From contig DAOUKG010000035.1 of NCBI GenBank assembly GCA_034421575.1, positions 1-64,000 of the forward strand: 64,000 bases of DNA. Reading direction: 5' to 3'. Of the stretch, positions 33,040-41,196 are shown in pieces; within the stretch, counting starts at the first letter, position 1, and the number at the start of each line of letters is the position of its first letter. Below the pieces are notes generated by a model. It was not told the origin of the DNA and made no database searches. It saw only the letters and a list, made by a program, of their open reading frames with translations. Source of the DNA: VXLM01 sp034421575. GTDB lineage: Bacteria > Chloroflexota > Dehalococcoidia > Lucifugimonadales > VXLM01. A program made the translations under genes and the position numbers.

Positions 33040-34446
33040 CTAGTAGAGGCTTCCCGGCTTTGTGACCGGGCACCATCGGGCGGTCATCAGGTGGTCGATG
33101 AGTATCTCGGTTGCTTCGGGTGTGCCAATGCGCTTGAGGGCCTCCGCTGCGTTGCCGAGCACGTAGCGGTTCGGGTCGTTCAGGAGGTCGGAAAGGGCGA
33201 CAACAGCCTCCTCGGCCATCGATCCCAGCTTGGCTATTGCCAGTGCAGAGTTTCTTCGGACGGTCTCGTCCTCGTCGGAGAGAGCGTCGATGAGGGCGGG
33301 GACGGCATCGGACGTGGTCTGCGCCACCTGGCCGAGAGCCTCGACCGCCTGGCTCCGCACGAACGGGTGGATGTCGCGGCTTGCTTCGGAGAGAGGTCGG
33401 AGAGCGTCGCGCGCGCCGAGACCGATGTCGCCGAGCGTTTCGGCGGCGAGGGCCTTGTCCCATTCCTCCGAAGTCACCATTGAGTCGACGAGGGCGGGGA
33501 CGGCAGGGGTTCCCATGGCGGTGAGGGCATAGCTTGCGTTCGCCGACTGCTCCATCTGGCCGGGTATGCGGCGCAGGCGATCCTTGTCGTTGTACCAGTT
33601 GTCGGCGCTCCCGGCGCGCATGGTGTCGATGAGAGGCCCGACGGCAGGCTCTCCCATGGCGCTCAACGTGTACGCTGCGTCAAAGGCTGCTGGTTCGGAG
33701 TCGCCACACAGCGCAGCGATGAGGTCGTTGACGCTTCCGCCGCTTCCTCCGTTCGCGCCGTTCGTATCGGCACGGAACCAGTCCCAGGCGTGTGATAACA
33801 GGCGACCGTGTTCGCCGTCATCGTCCCCCCACTCGGCGTCTTCATTGTCCCAGCTTGGCGCGGCAGGTTCGCCCATGCGGTTGAACAGGAACTTGACCAT
33901 GTAGCGCTTGCGGTCGGTGTGGTTGGGCATTCCTCTATGGACGATGTCGTAGTTGGCTATGACGACCCGGCCCGCGTCGCCGGCTGCGCCGCTCTCGCGG
34001 TCATACGAGTCTTCGGGGATGACGTTGGTGTACTGTGTGCCCGGCACGACGCCCGTGGGTCCCATCTCCAGCGGCGTGTCCTGGGGATAGTAGAAGGTCA
34101 CCAGCCAGCGCGCGTGATGCCGTCTGCGCGTGAACGAGTCCTTGTGCAGGGTCTGGCCCTTGCTGTGTGGCTGGTTGAAGTGGACGAAACGGTGGGGTTC
34201 GAGGTAGTAGTCGTCGCCCATGATGCCGGCGAGGGCGCCGCGCGTCACAGGGTCGTCGTACAGCAGTTGAAGTTCGGGGATTCGAGGAAGGACGTTATTG
34301 CCAGGGTTCCCCTCGGTCTGGAAGATTTCATCGACCTTGGCGAACATCTCATCGTGGTATTCCCGGGGCAGGTTGGGGCGCACGGTGATGTATCCGTCGC
34401 GGACGAAAGTCCGCATCTGGTCGTCGGTCAGCCTGACCACGTCCAT
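33040..34446 (-). CDS. PhyH-like dioxygenase fused to HEAT repeats
   Basis: A 468-residue two-part protein. Residues 1-225 are a phytanoyl-CoA dioxygenase-like domain: 'TLHKDSFTRRRHHARWLVTFYYPQDTP' gives the HxD iron ligands, 'GPTGVVPGTQYTN' the conserved strand, 'DIVHRGMPNHTDRKRYMVKFLF' the distal His and a 2-oxoglutarate-binding Arg. Residues about 245-468 are HEAT/PBS-lyase-type repeats ('DSEPAAFDAAYTLSAMGEPA', 'ASYALTAMGTPAVPALVDSM', 'VRSQAVEALGQVAQ', 'VRRNSALAIAKLG', 'VLGNAAEALKRIG'), at least five units. I start at ATG 34446, with GGAGG just upstream and a TTGACA promoter. HEAT repeats usually bind proteins or modify phycobilin-like substrates, so this enzyme may act on or with the large paralogs encoded downstream. 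Confidence 0.87.
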   Translation of the reverse strand: MDVVRLTDDQMRTFVRDGYITVRPNLPREYHDEMFAKVDEIFQTEGNPGNNVLPRIPELQLLYDDPVTRGALAGIMGDDYYLEPHRFVHFNQPHSKGQTLHKDSFTRRRHHARWLVTFYYPQDTPLEMGPTGVVPGTQYTNVIPEDSYDRESGAAGDAGRVVIANYDIVHRGMPNHTDRKRYMVKFLFNRMGEPAAPSWDNEDAEWGDDDGEHGRLLSHAWDWFRADTNGANGGSGGSVNDLIAALCGDSEPAAFDAAYTLSAMGEPAVGPLIDTMRAGSADNWYNDKDRLRRIPGQMEQSANASYALTAMGTPAVPALVDSMVTSEEWDKALAAETLGDIGLGARDALRPLSEASRDIHPFVRSQAVEALGQVAQTTSDAVPALIDALSDEDETVRRNSALAIAKLGSMAEEAVVALSDLLNDPNRYVLGNAAEALKRIGTPEATEILIDHLMTARWCPVTKPGSLY

Positions 34447-34468
34447 GGCGCGCCTCCAAGCGTCGGGT

Positions 34469-34497
34469 AGGCTATGCCAACGTGGGCGGGGTGTCAA
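34469..34497 (-). promoter_or_regulatory. Sigma70 promoter for the PhyH-HEAT/paralog operon
   Basis: On the minus strand TTGACA (34497-34492), 17-base spacer, TAGCCT (34474-34469), 23 bases before the ATG. Confidence 0.65.
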
Positions 34498-35145
34498 GGG
34501 AAAGGGGGACGGTCTGCCCCGCCATCACCCATAAACATACAAGAGGGGAGGGGAGGTTCACCTCACCAAGACTGAACACTTGCGAGGAACTGCCCGCTCT
34601 TGACTCGCGAGAACATGCGTACTACAATGGACGTATCCGCTCTTGATGCGGGGGTGAAGGTGATTCACCGAGGAGGGTAATCAGGTCGTCTATTCCGTTC
34701 GGCCTGAGCCTGTCGCAGGCCCTCTGAACTTGACAATAACGACGGAAATGCCACAAAATGCCACACTATGCCACAAATTTCGACCTTTCCCCGGCCCTCT
34801 CCGCGCCCTCTGCGGTGAGTCCCTACCCCGTTCGGCCTGAGCCTGTCGAAGGCCCTCTTATCCCCTCTCCCGTTCGCGGAAGAGGGCTAGGGTGAGGGCG
34901 ATTCCCCGAGGAGAGAAAGGCACGCCCCTCAACCGCCCGACCCTGCGTGAAATGCGATTGCTTTGGGGGTAAGAGATCGTTGCGTGGACTGCAGGAACGA
35001 CCGGATTCCGTCACCGGATCCAGCCCCTCCCATCTGGATACCGGCCCCGTATCTGAGTACGGGGCAAGCTCTTCGCCGGTATGACGGTTTTGCCGGAATT
35101 TTGCATCTGATGCGTTGTGGTCAGGACAGGGGAGCGTCTGCGGTC
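34498..35145. repeat. Repeat-filled gap without genes
   Basis: Contents in order: a lone family-2 end in inverse orientation (34561-34578); two copies of CGGCCTGAGCCTGTCG(C/A)AGG (about 34700 and 34831); the iteron array listed separately; a GGGAG palindrome (34861-34898); CGCCCGACCCTGCGTGAAAT running into GCGATTGC (34935-34961), which matches one arm of the element at 53223-53349; and a nested cruciform ATACCGG(CCCCGTA..TACGGGG..)CCGGTAT at 35038-35082. No reading frame looks coding. Confidence 0.6.
34733..34777 (+). repeat. ACAATAAC plus three 10-bp iterons (third copy)
   Basis: ACAATAAC, seven bases, then ATGCCACAAA, ATGCCACACT, ATGCCACAAA. Layout matches 11508-11553 and 28476-28520; the iteron core is ATGCC here and ATGGC there. 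Confidence 0.6.
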
Positions 35146-36990
35146 CTATTCGACGGTCACGGTCTTCGCCAGGTTTCGGGGCTGGTCGATGTCGCAGCCG
35201 CGGCGCAGGCCGATGTGGTAGGCGAGCAGCTGCATGGGCGGGGCCAGCAGCATCGGCGTGATCTCCTGTGAGGCGGACGGCACATAGATCACATGGTCGA
35301 CCATGTCACGTATGGCATCGTCACCCTCGGTGGCTATCGCCACTATCCTTCCGCCTCTGGCCCTGGCCTCGCTGATATTACTGAGCATCTTTTCGTGAAG
35401 AGGCCCGTGAGGATTCAGCGCCACGATAGGCAGGTCCTTGTCAATCAGGGATATAGGCCCGTGCTTCATCTCGCCCGCGGGGTAACCCTCGGCGTGAATG
35501 TAGCTGATCTCCTTGAGCTTCAGCGCGCCCTCCATGGCGAGTGGGAACGCCAGCCCTCGCCCGAGGAAGAGAAAGTCGGAGAGGCTGAAGAACTCGTTTG
35601 CCAAGGACTCATACTGCGATTCGTCGGCCACCAGATCGCCGAGCATCAGGGGCAGGTGGCCCAGTTCGCCAATGAGCCTGGCAGCATGCTCTTGGGGAAG
35701 CGTTCCTAGTGAGAGTCCCATCCGCATGGCAAACATCAGCAGGCAGGTCAGGGAACTCACGAACGTCTTTGTGGAGGCTACGCAGATCTCAGGCCCGGCA
35801 CGGAGGAGGATCGTGCCGTCGGCAACCCGCGTGGCCTGAGAGCCGGGGTTGTTGACGAGGGTGACTTGCTTCGCTCCGTGCCGTGCCGCAAGATCCATGG
35901 CGGCGAGGGTGTCGGCAGTTTCGCCCGACTGGCTGATCGAGATCACCAGGGTTCGCTCGTCGATGACCGGATCGCGGTAACGGAACTCCGAGGAGTTGTC
36001 CACCTCGCTTGGTATGCGGGCCAACGACTCCATCCACAGCCGTCCGACCATCGCAGAGTGAAGGCTCGTGCCCATGCCGATGAAGACTACCCGGTCGATC
36101 CCGGCGATCTGGTCGTCCGTGAGCGGGAACTCATCCGGGTTGATCGTCTCCCTGTTGAACGAGACGCGGCCCCGGATGGTATCGAGCGCGGCCTCCGGCT
36201 GTTCGTGAATTTCCTTGAGCATGAAGTGCTTGTAGTCGCCCTTGGCGACCGACACTGCATCGTAGGGGACAGCCACGGGGTGCTTTTCCACCTTCCTACC
36301 GTCCATCTGCCGATAGCTCGCGCCATTAGGAGTGGTCGAGACCAGTTCTCCGCTGGCGAGATAGACGACCTTGCGCGTGTGGTCGAGCAGGGCGGGGAGG
36401 TCGCTTGCGAGCAACATCTCGTCTTCGCCGTAGCCGACGACGATCCCGCCGGCGTTGCCTGTTCGGAATGCCACGAGTTTATAAGGCTCGATGCTCGACG
36501 CGACCACCACGGCGTTCGTCCCACGCAAGCGGCTCGCCGTCTTTGCCGCGGCCTCTTCAAGGGAGTATCCGTCCCGAAGGAAGAGCGAGATCAGAAAAGG
36601 GATGCACTCACTGTCGGTCTGGGAGGTGAATTCATAACCTGCGGCTTCGAGTTCTTGGCGGAGTTCCAGGAAGTTCTCGACGATGCCATTGTGGACGACC
36701 GCGACCTGCCTGTCGGGGTCAGTGAAAGGGTGCGCGTTCTCATCTGATGGTCTTCCGTGAGTCGCCCACCGCGTGTGGCCAATGCCTACAACTCCGTGGG
36801 GACTCCGTCCGTCCAAGGATTGCCTAAGCCCTGAGAGCTTGCCCTCCTTCTTTCGGACGGATATTGCCTGTCCGTTGGACACGACGGCCAATCCGGCGCT
36901 GTCATAGCCGCGATATTCGAGCTTGGCAAGCCCGTCCAGCAATATAGGAGTTGCCTGTCTAGCACCGGTATAGCCGAATATCCCGCACAT
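35146..36990 (-). CDS. glmS: Glutamine--fructose-6-phosphate aminotransferase (isomerizing)
   Basis: A 614-residue enzyme making glucosamine-6-phosphate, the first step to UDP-GlcNAc and the cell wall or glycans. The N-terminus MCGIFGYTG exposes the catalytic Cys after Met removal; 'GIGHTRWATHGRPSDENAHP' completes the glutaminase site. Two SIS domains (about 285-425 and 455-595) carry 'GMGTSLHSAMVGR', 'SISQSGETADTLAAM' and 'LGRGLAFPLAMEGALKLKEISYIHAEGYPAGEMKHGP'. The C-terminus 'NLAKTVTVE' is the expected tail. Only 38 bases separate it from plsC upstream, too short for a glmS ribozyme. It is probably the third gene of a cmk-plsC-glmS transcript. Confidence 0.97.
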   Translation of the reverse strand: MCGIFGYTGARQATPILLDGLAKLEYRGYDSAGLAVVSNGQAISVRKKEGKLSGLRQSLDGRSPHGVVGIGHTRWATHGRPSDENAHPFTDPDRQVAVVHNGIVENFLELRQELEAAGYEFTSQTDSECIPFLISLFLRDGYSLEEAAAKTASRLRGTNAVVVASSIEPYKLVAFRTGNAGGIVVGYGEDEMLLASDLPALLDHTRKVVYLASGELVSTTPNGASYRQMDGRKVEKHPVAVPYDAVSVAKGDYKHFMLKEIHEQPEAALDTIRGRVSFNRETINPDEFPLTDDQIAGIDRVVFIGMGTSLHSAMVGRLWMESLARIPSEVDNSSEFRYRDPVIDERTLVISISQSGETADTLAAMDLAARHGAKQVTLVNNPGSQATRVADGTILLRAGPEICVASTKTFVSSLTCLLMFAMRMGLSLGTLPQEHAARLIGELGHLPLMLGDLVADESQYESLANEFFSLSDFLFLGRGLAFPLAMEGALKLKEISYIHAEGYPAGEMKHGPISLIDKDLPIVALNPHGPLHEKMLSNISEARARGGRIVAIATEGDDAIRDMVDHVIYVPSASQEITPMLLAPPMQLLAYHIGLRRGCDIDQPRNLAKTVTVE

Positions 36991-37028
36991 GTGGGTCTCT
37001 CAGTCGCCTATCTTCCGAAGGGTATGGG

Positions 37029-37730
37029 TCATGTACTATCGGACGCTACGGGTGCAGTCTGAACCGGGTTGTTCTGTGAACCTTCATCCTCGCTGCCGGT
37101 CCGATACACGCCTTGGTATTCGCGCGGAAGCTGCATGGCCACGCGCTCCATGATCATATCCGTTAGCGAGTTGAGGACGGCGGTGTTGGGCCGCCCCTCG
37201 ATCTGTGGCAGGGTGAAGGCCCGTCCGATGCTGATGCGAAGCTGGCCGGATGGACGGAATACGTGAAGCGGGCTGTTCATTCCACTCGTGCCGGTGATGC
37301 CCACGGGCACGATGGCAGCTTGCGATTTCATGGCGAGTCTAACGACGCCGGGCTGGGCCTTCTTCATGGCGCCCGTTCGGCTCCGAGTGCCCTCCGGGAA
37401 GATCATCAGGCACTGGTCGTTCGCCAGCTTTTCGAGCGCCCACCGGTAGGCCGTCGGGTCGGTGGCAGACCGGTTTACGGGATGAGCGCCGTAGGTTGTG
37501 AAGAACCACTTGCCCGGCCCTTTGAACAGCTCCTTCTTGGCGAGGAACCATATTCGGCGTGGGAAGCTCGCCGACACCAACGGTGGGTCGAAGTTGCTCA
37601 CATGGTTGGCGACCACGATGACCGGTCCCATCGGGGGGACGTTCTCCTGGCCGTCGACGCTCCAGTCGGAGCACAGGCGCAGCGTTCCCCTTTGAGCGAT
37701 GCTGCAGGTCGTGTTGAGGAGGTCGGTCAT
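37029..37730 (-). CDS. plsC: 1-acyl-sn-glycerol-3-phosphate acyltransferase
   Basis: A 233-residue PlsC-family acyltransferase that adds the second acyl chain in phospholipid synthesis at the inner membrane. The catalytic HX4D is in 'VVANHVSNFDPPL' near 41-53. The glycerol-phosphate binding 'FPEGTRSR' lies near 113-120, and 'ATDPTAYRWALEKL' and 'IVPVGITGT' match the remaining blocks. It overlaps the end of cmk by four bases (ATGA), a common arrangement. The C-terminal 25 residues are polar and probably unstructured. Confidence 0.93.
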   Translation of the reverse strand: MTDLLNTTCSIAQRGTLRLCSDWSVDGQENVPPMGPVIVVANHVSNFDPPLVSASFPRRIWFLAKKELFKGPGKWFFTTYGAHPVNRSATDPTAYRWALEKLANDQCLMIFPEGTRSRTGAMKKAQPGVVRLAMKSQAAIVPVGITGTSGMNSPLHVFRPSGQLRISIGRAFTLPQIEGRPNTAVLNSLTDMIMERVAMQLPREYQGVYRTGSEDEGSQNNPVQTAPVASDST

Positions 37731-38395
37731 ACGTCCTCGATGAGGTCGATTATCCTATGCGCGGTCTCGCAGGCGTCGAGGCTGTCGGTGTCGATAATCA
37801 CTGCGTCTTCGGCAGGTTTCAGGGGAGAGTCGCTGCGTTCGGAGTCCATTCTATCACGGGCTATGAGGCTATCGAGCACTTCTTCGTACGAGGGCGAATC
37901 GGACCGATTCTTCCGCTCCTCAAAGCGCCGCAACGCCCGCGTCTCCACTGACGCGTCGAGGTATATCTTGAGCGGCGCGTCGGGAAGGACGACCGTTCCT
38001 ATGTCGCGTCCGGTCATCACAATCGGCCCGTCCTCGGCAATTTCCCGCTGCTGGTGGACGAGCGCTCTTCTTACACCTGATATGGCGGCCACTGTCGAAG
38101 CACCCTGGTCCACAAGGGGTTCAAAGAGCAGGTTGGTGACATCGCGCCCGTCGATGAGCAGGCGCTCCCCGGATTCCGTCTGCAAGAGGCGCATTGTCAA
38201 CCCCTCGGCGAGACGGCTCATCTCTGATTGGTCGCGCAGGTCGAGCTGTGCGTCAAGCCCGGCGTGAGCGACGGCGCGATACATCCAGCCGGTATCGAGG
38301 AACCTGAAGCCGAGCTTCCGGGCGACGATTCTGCCCACCGTCGTCTTTCCTGACGCGACGGGGCCGTCGATGGCGATGGTGATGTGGGGGGTCAA
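37727..38395 (-). CDS. cmk: Cytidylate kinase
   Basis: A 222-residue (d)CMP kinase. The P-loop 'IAIDGPVASGKTTVGRIVA' lies at about 6-24, followed by 'LDTGWMYRAVA' (substrate-binding, the Gly-Trp replacing the usual Ala-Leu of GALYR), 'DVTNLLFEPLVD', 'GRDIGTVVLPDA' and 'IYLDASVETRALRR'. I start at TTG 38395 with GAGG six bases upstream; this gives the family's usual length and begins MTPHITIAIDG, while the longer frame adds 29 residues overlapping the promoter. Followed by plsC with overlap. Confidence 0.92.
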   Translation of the reverse strand: MTPHITIAIDGPVASGKTTVGRIVARKLGFRFLDTGWMYRAVAHAGLDAQLDLRDQSEMSRLAEGLTMRLLQTESGERLLIDGRDVTNLLFEPLVDQGASTVAAISGVRRALVHQQREIAEDGPIVMTGRDIGTVVLPDAPLKIYLDASVETRALRRFEERKNRSDSPSYEEVLDSLIARDRMDSERSDSPLKPAEDAVIIDTDSLDACETAHRIIDLIEDV

Positions 38396-38429
38396 GGTAT
38401 CCCTCGGTGAAGGGTAGCGGGATAGGCCG

Positions 38430-38459
38430 ATTATATCCACGCTCTCAATGCGGCGGCAA
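38430..38459 (-). promoter_or_regulatory. Promoter for cmk-plsC-glmS
   Basis: On the minus strand TTGCCG (38459-38454), 18-base spacer, TATAAT (38435-38430), 35 bases before the TTG start at 38395. Divergent from the promoter at 38474. Confidence 0.6.
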
Positions 38460-38473
38460 CGTACGAAACGGAC

Positions 38474-38503
38474 TTGTGACACCCTATCTTCCCCGCCTAC
38501 AAT
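38474..38503 (+). promoter_or_regulatory. Promoter for the luciferase-like oxidoreductase
   Basis: TTGTGA, 18-base spacer, TACAAT (38498-38503), then GGAGGT six bases before the ATG at 38527. Confidence 0.65.
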
Positions 38504-38526
38504 GCCTTCTCAATGGAGGTGCAGAG

Positions 38527-39693
38527 ATGATCACCAAGTTTGGGAGCCTGTACGCTGGACATGTCGACCTGGACGATATCGGCTTCGACGGACTTCCGGT
38601 CAACGACCGTTGGCTCTCGGACGAGCAAATAGCAACAGTCTTTGACAAGGCGGAGGCAATCGCCAAGACCCTCGACCGTGGCGGATTCGACACCATGTGG
38701 CTGGCGGAGCACCACTTCCAACGGGAAGGCCACGAGTGCGTACCGAACATCCTCATGCTGGCCCTGCACCTGAGTCATCTGACGGAGCGGATCAAGTTCG
38801 GCTGCGGGTTCAACATCACTCCGATGTGGCATCCGCTGCGGCTTGCGGAGGACTACGCCATGGTCGACCAACTCACGGACGGGCGGGTGATATTCGGCAT
38901 CGGGCGCGGCTATCACACGCGAGAGGTCGAGGTATTCGACGCGCCGCTACGTGACAACGATGCCAACCGAGCGTTGTTCGACGAGCAGGTGGAGATCATC
39001 TTCAAGGCCCTGCACGAGCCTTCCTTCTCGCACCGAGGGGAACATTACACCATTCCGCCCGCCGTTCCGTATCGGGGGTATGAGCTGGAGGACATAACTC
39101 TTGTCCCGCCTCCGCGCAGTCGCCCCGTCGAGTGCTATCAGCCCATAGTCAGCGCCAACCCGAACTCCCTGGACAAGATGGCCCGCTACGGCATCAAGGG
39201 GATGATCGGGGGCGGCGCGGCAGCAGGAGGCGCACACGACGCGACCATGACGGCGTGGCGGGACGCCCTCGCGAGGGCGGGTCGCGAGACGGAGCTTGGC
39301 GAGGACCTGATCATCGGGCTGGTGTTCCACATAGCCGAGAGCAAGGAGCAAGCCATCGCCGAGGCTCGGCCCTTCTACGAGGAGAACATGAAGATGTTTG
39401 CGCCGCTGGGCTTCGTGCGGGGGCTTACGGAAGAGCAGATCGCCGCGACGGGCGACCCTTCACGTATCCGCGACGCCGGGCTGCCGACATTGGAAGAGGC
39501 CGCAGAGTCGGGTTCGTGGATGGTCGGCCCTCCAGAGGCGGTGACCGAGTCGCTGATGGAACTGCAGGAGCGGTATCCGGGCCTCAGAGAGGTCAATGTC
39601 GGGTCGGTCGTCGGGACGCCGCAGAGCGTGGTGGTGGAGCAGCTACAGAGGTTCTCTGAGGAGGTGATGCCCGCGTTCAAGGGTGGGGAGTAG
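38527..39693 (+). CDS. LLM-class flavin-dependent oxidoreductase
   Basis: A 388-residue luciferase-like monooxygenase (FMN or F420 dependent) with a TIM-barrel core. Landmarks: 'FDTMWLAEHHFQREG' near 56-70, 'GCGFNITPMWHPLRLAEDYAMVDQLTDGRVIFGIGRGYH' over about 100-138, 'EQVEIIF' near 155 and 'PPPRSRPVECYQPIVSANPNS' near 198. The WLAEHH motif and the GIGRGY phosphate-binding loop are typical. The start at 38527 is set by a strong GGAGGT. Substrate unknown; such enzymes are expanded in SAR202-type Chloroflexota and proposed to attack recalcitrant organic matter (established proposal, not shown here). Confidence 0.9.
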   Translation: MITKFGSLYAGHVDLDDIGFDGLPVNDRWLSDEQIATVFDKAEAIAKTLDRGGFDTMWLAEHHFQREGHECVPNILMLALHLSHLTERIKFGCGFNITPMWHPLRLAEDYAMVDQLTDGRVIFGIGRGYHTREVEVFDAPLRDNDANRALFDEQVEIIFKALHEPSFSHRGEHYTIPPAVPYRGYELEDITLVPPPRSRPVECYQPIVSANPNSLDKMARYGIKGMIGGGAAAGGAHDATMTAWRDALARAGRETELGEDLIIGLVFHIAESKEQAIAEARPFYEENMKMFAPLGFVRGLTEEQIAATGDPSRIRDAGLPTLEEAAESGSWMVGPPEAVTESLMELQERYPGLREVNVGSVVGTPQSVVVEQLQRFSEEVMPAFKGGE

Positions 39694-40013
39694 CAATCCA
39701 GCGTCTTAGTATCAAGTCAATCGATACCGTTCGTGGTGAGCCTGTCGAACCATGATGTTACGCCTTCACCCTTCGACAGGCTTTCAAGTAACTGTTCAGG
39801 ACGAAGGGGATTCACCACAGAGGGCACAGAGATCACAGAGGGGAAAAGAGGGCCTTCGACAGGCTCAGGCCGAACGTACTTCCTCGTGGCCACACGGCAG
39901 TTACTGACACCCCTGCACGGCCCCAAACCCGGGGCGTAACGCTGCTCAGGGTGGACGAAGCCCTTTAGACACCCTCTGTAAGGGGTGATTCCCCTGCCTA
40001 GGTGACAATCACG
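39694..40013. repeat. Repeat-filled gap (degenerate family-1 element with inner modules)
   Basis: Contains CCGTTCGTGGTGAGCCTGTC (about 39727), the CCCTTCGACAGGC module twice (about 39768 and 39852), the CACGGCAGTTACTGACACC module with CCCGGGGCGTAACGCTGC (39890-39950), and a family-1 right end TTTAGACACCCTC (39964-39976). The left end has decayed. No gene visible. Confidence 0.55.
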
Positions 40014-41159
40014 CTACTCCATGTAGTCCTCTGCTGAGTCTTGTGGGATGTAGCCGAGGACCCGGCGGACGTGCTCGATGTCGCGGTAGTTCCACCTGTT
40101 GTTGGAGACGGCGAAGAAGATGTCGTACAGCAGGTCGTCGGGCGCGTCGATGCACCGGTGCAGAACGTCAGCAACGTCGCGATGGCTGACCCACGCCGCT
40201 TTCTCCCGGACGGTCGTCGGGCGGTTCGCCGCGGGGCAGGCCCCTATGCGGACGCAGAGGACGGACAGGCCGTAGTCGGCGGAGTAGACCCGGCCAAGGA
40301 CCTCTCCCCACACTTTTGATGCGCCATAGATGGTTCCCGGCCTCACGAGGTCTTTCGTGACTTTCGGCCACTCCCAGCGCGAGACCGCCTCGTAGTCACC
40401 GGCAATGATCTGGCTATAGGGCGGGTCATGGTCGACGCCCCGTATGGTGTCGCCCGAACTGGCAAAGACCACCCGCTTCACTCCGGCCTCACGAGCCGCC
40501 TCGTAGACGTTCCACGTGCCCGTAAGGTTGCCGCGCACAACGTCCTCCATCGGCTCGCTGGCAACGTGAGCGGCGAGATGGACCACAACGTCCTGTCCCT
40601 CGAACGCGGGACGGATAGAATCGAGATCGCCGATGTCGGCTTGGACCGTCCGTACTCCGTCAACGGGTCGACGGTTGAGGGCGGTCAGCTCGTAGCCGCC
40701 GAGGGACTCTAGGTGTGAGCGGAGGATTCCGCCGATGAGTCCGGACATTCCGGTTATGAGTATCTTTTTCATGTTTCGCCTTTCGCAATCTTCTTGAACG
40801 CCTTGCCAGTAATCAACGACGCGGATGCGCTCTTGAGTATAGAAGTCTCGCTTGTTGGTGAATTTCACACCGATTTCTAAGAGAAATTTGAAGAACCCAG
40901 GGCCCGGCATTCCTCTACCCTTGGCAACCACCATGACAGTCAATATGCCCCTTCCCGCGGCGTATTCAGCAAATGCTATCTGATTCAGCATCTCTGATAA
41001 TGCACGACTGCGGGGTGCAAGTGAAATCGTACGAATCTCACGAACGAGTTCTGATACGGCTATTGTTCGATCCTCTTTGGCACACTGAATGAGAATCTGC
41101 CGAGCCTCTTCTTTGGCCTCTTCCCACAGTGTCAAGGGGTGACCATGAGTTTCTATCAT
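40014..41159 (-). CDS. NAD-dependent epimerase/dehydratase with unusual N-terminal domain
   Basis: One 381-residue frame with two parts. From residue 130, 'MKKILITGMSGLIGGILRSHL' begins an extended SDR (NAD-dependent epimerase) of 252 residues: GxxGxxG, 'VVHLAAHVAS', 'FASSGDTI' (catalytic Ser region) and 'YGASKVWGE' (YxxxK). Residues 1-129 are unrelated ('LREI'-type helix 'SELVREIRTISLAPRSRALSEML', 'GRGILTVMVVAKGRGMPGPG', 'FFKFLLEIG', 'VVDYWQGVQEDC'). That segment looks like an independent small domain or a gene that lost its stop. ATG 40772 could start a separate epimerase, but only a weak AAAGG precedes it. I therefore annotate one fused gene and flag the alternative. Confidence 0.72.
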   Translation of the reverse strand: MIETHGHPLTLWEEAKEEARQILIQCAKEDRTIAVSELVREIRTISLAPRSRALSEMLNQIAFAEYAAGRGILTVMVVAKGRGMPGPGFFKFLLEIGVKFTNKRDFYTQERIRVVDYWQGVQEDCERRNMKKILITGMSGLIGGILRSHLESLGGYELTALNRRPVDGVRTVQADIGDLDSIRPAFEGQDVVVHLAAHVASEPMEDVVRGNLTGTWNVYEAAREAGVKRVVFASSGDTIRGVDHDPPYSQIIAGDYEAVSRWEWPKVTKDLVRPGTIYGASKVWGEVLGRVYSADYGLSVLCVRIGACPAANRPTTVREKAAWVSHRDVADVLHRCIDAPDDLLYDIFFAVSNNRWNYRDIEHVRRVLGYIPQDSAEDYME

Positions 41160-41196
41160 GCGTGGTCTCCTAGGGTCAGAGAATGGAAGATTCCGC

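Noticed and set aside
36991..37028. glmS ribozyme or riboswitch upstream of glmS
   Set aside because: Only 38 bases separate plsC from glmS, too short for the glmS ribozyme, and none of its core sequence is seen.
39694..40013. Possible coding frames in the repeat gap (68-69 codons)
   Set aside because: They translate the TTCGACAGGCTCAGG-type repeats, which appear in all frames at many loci.
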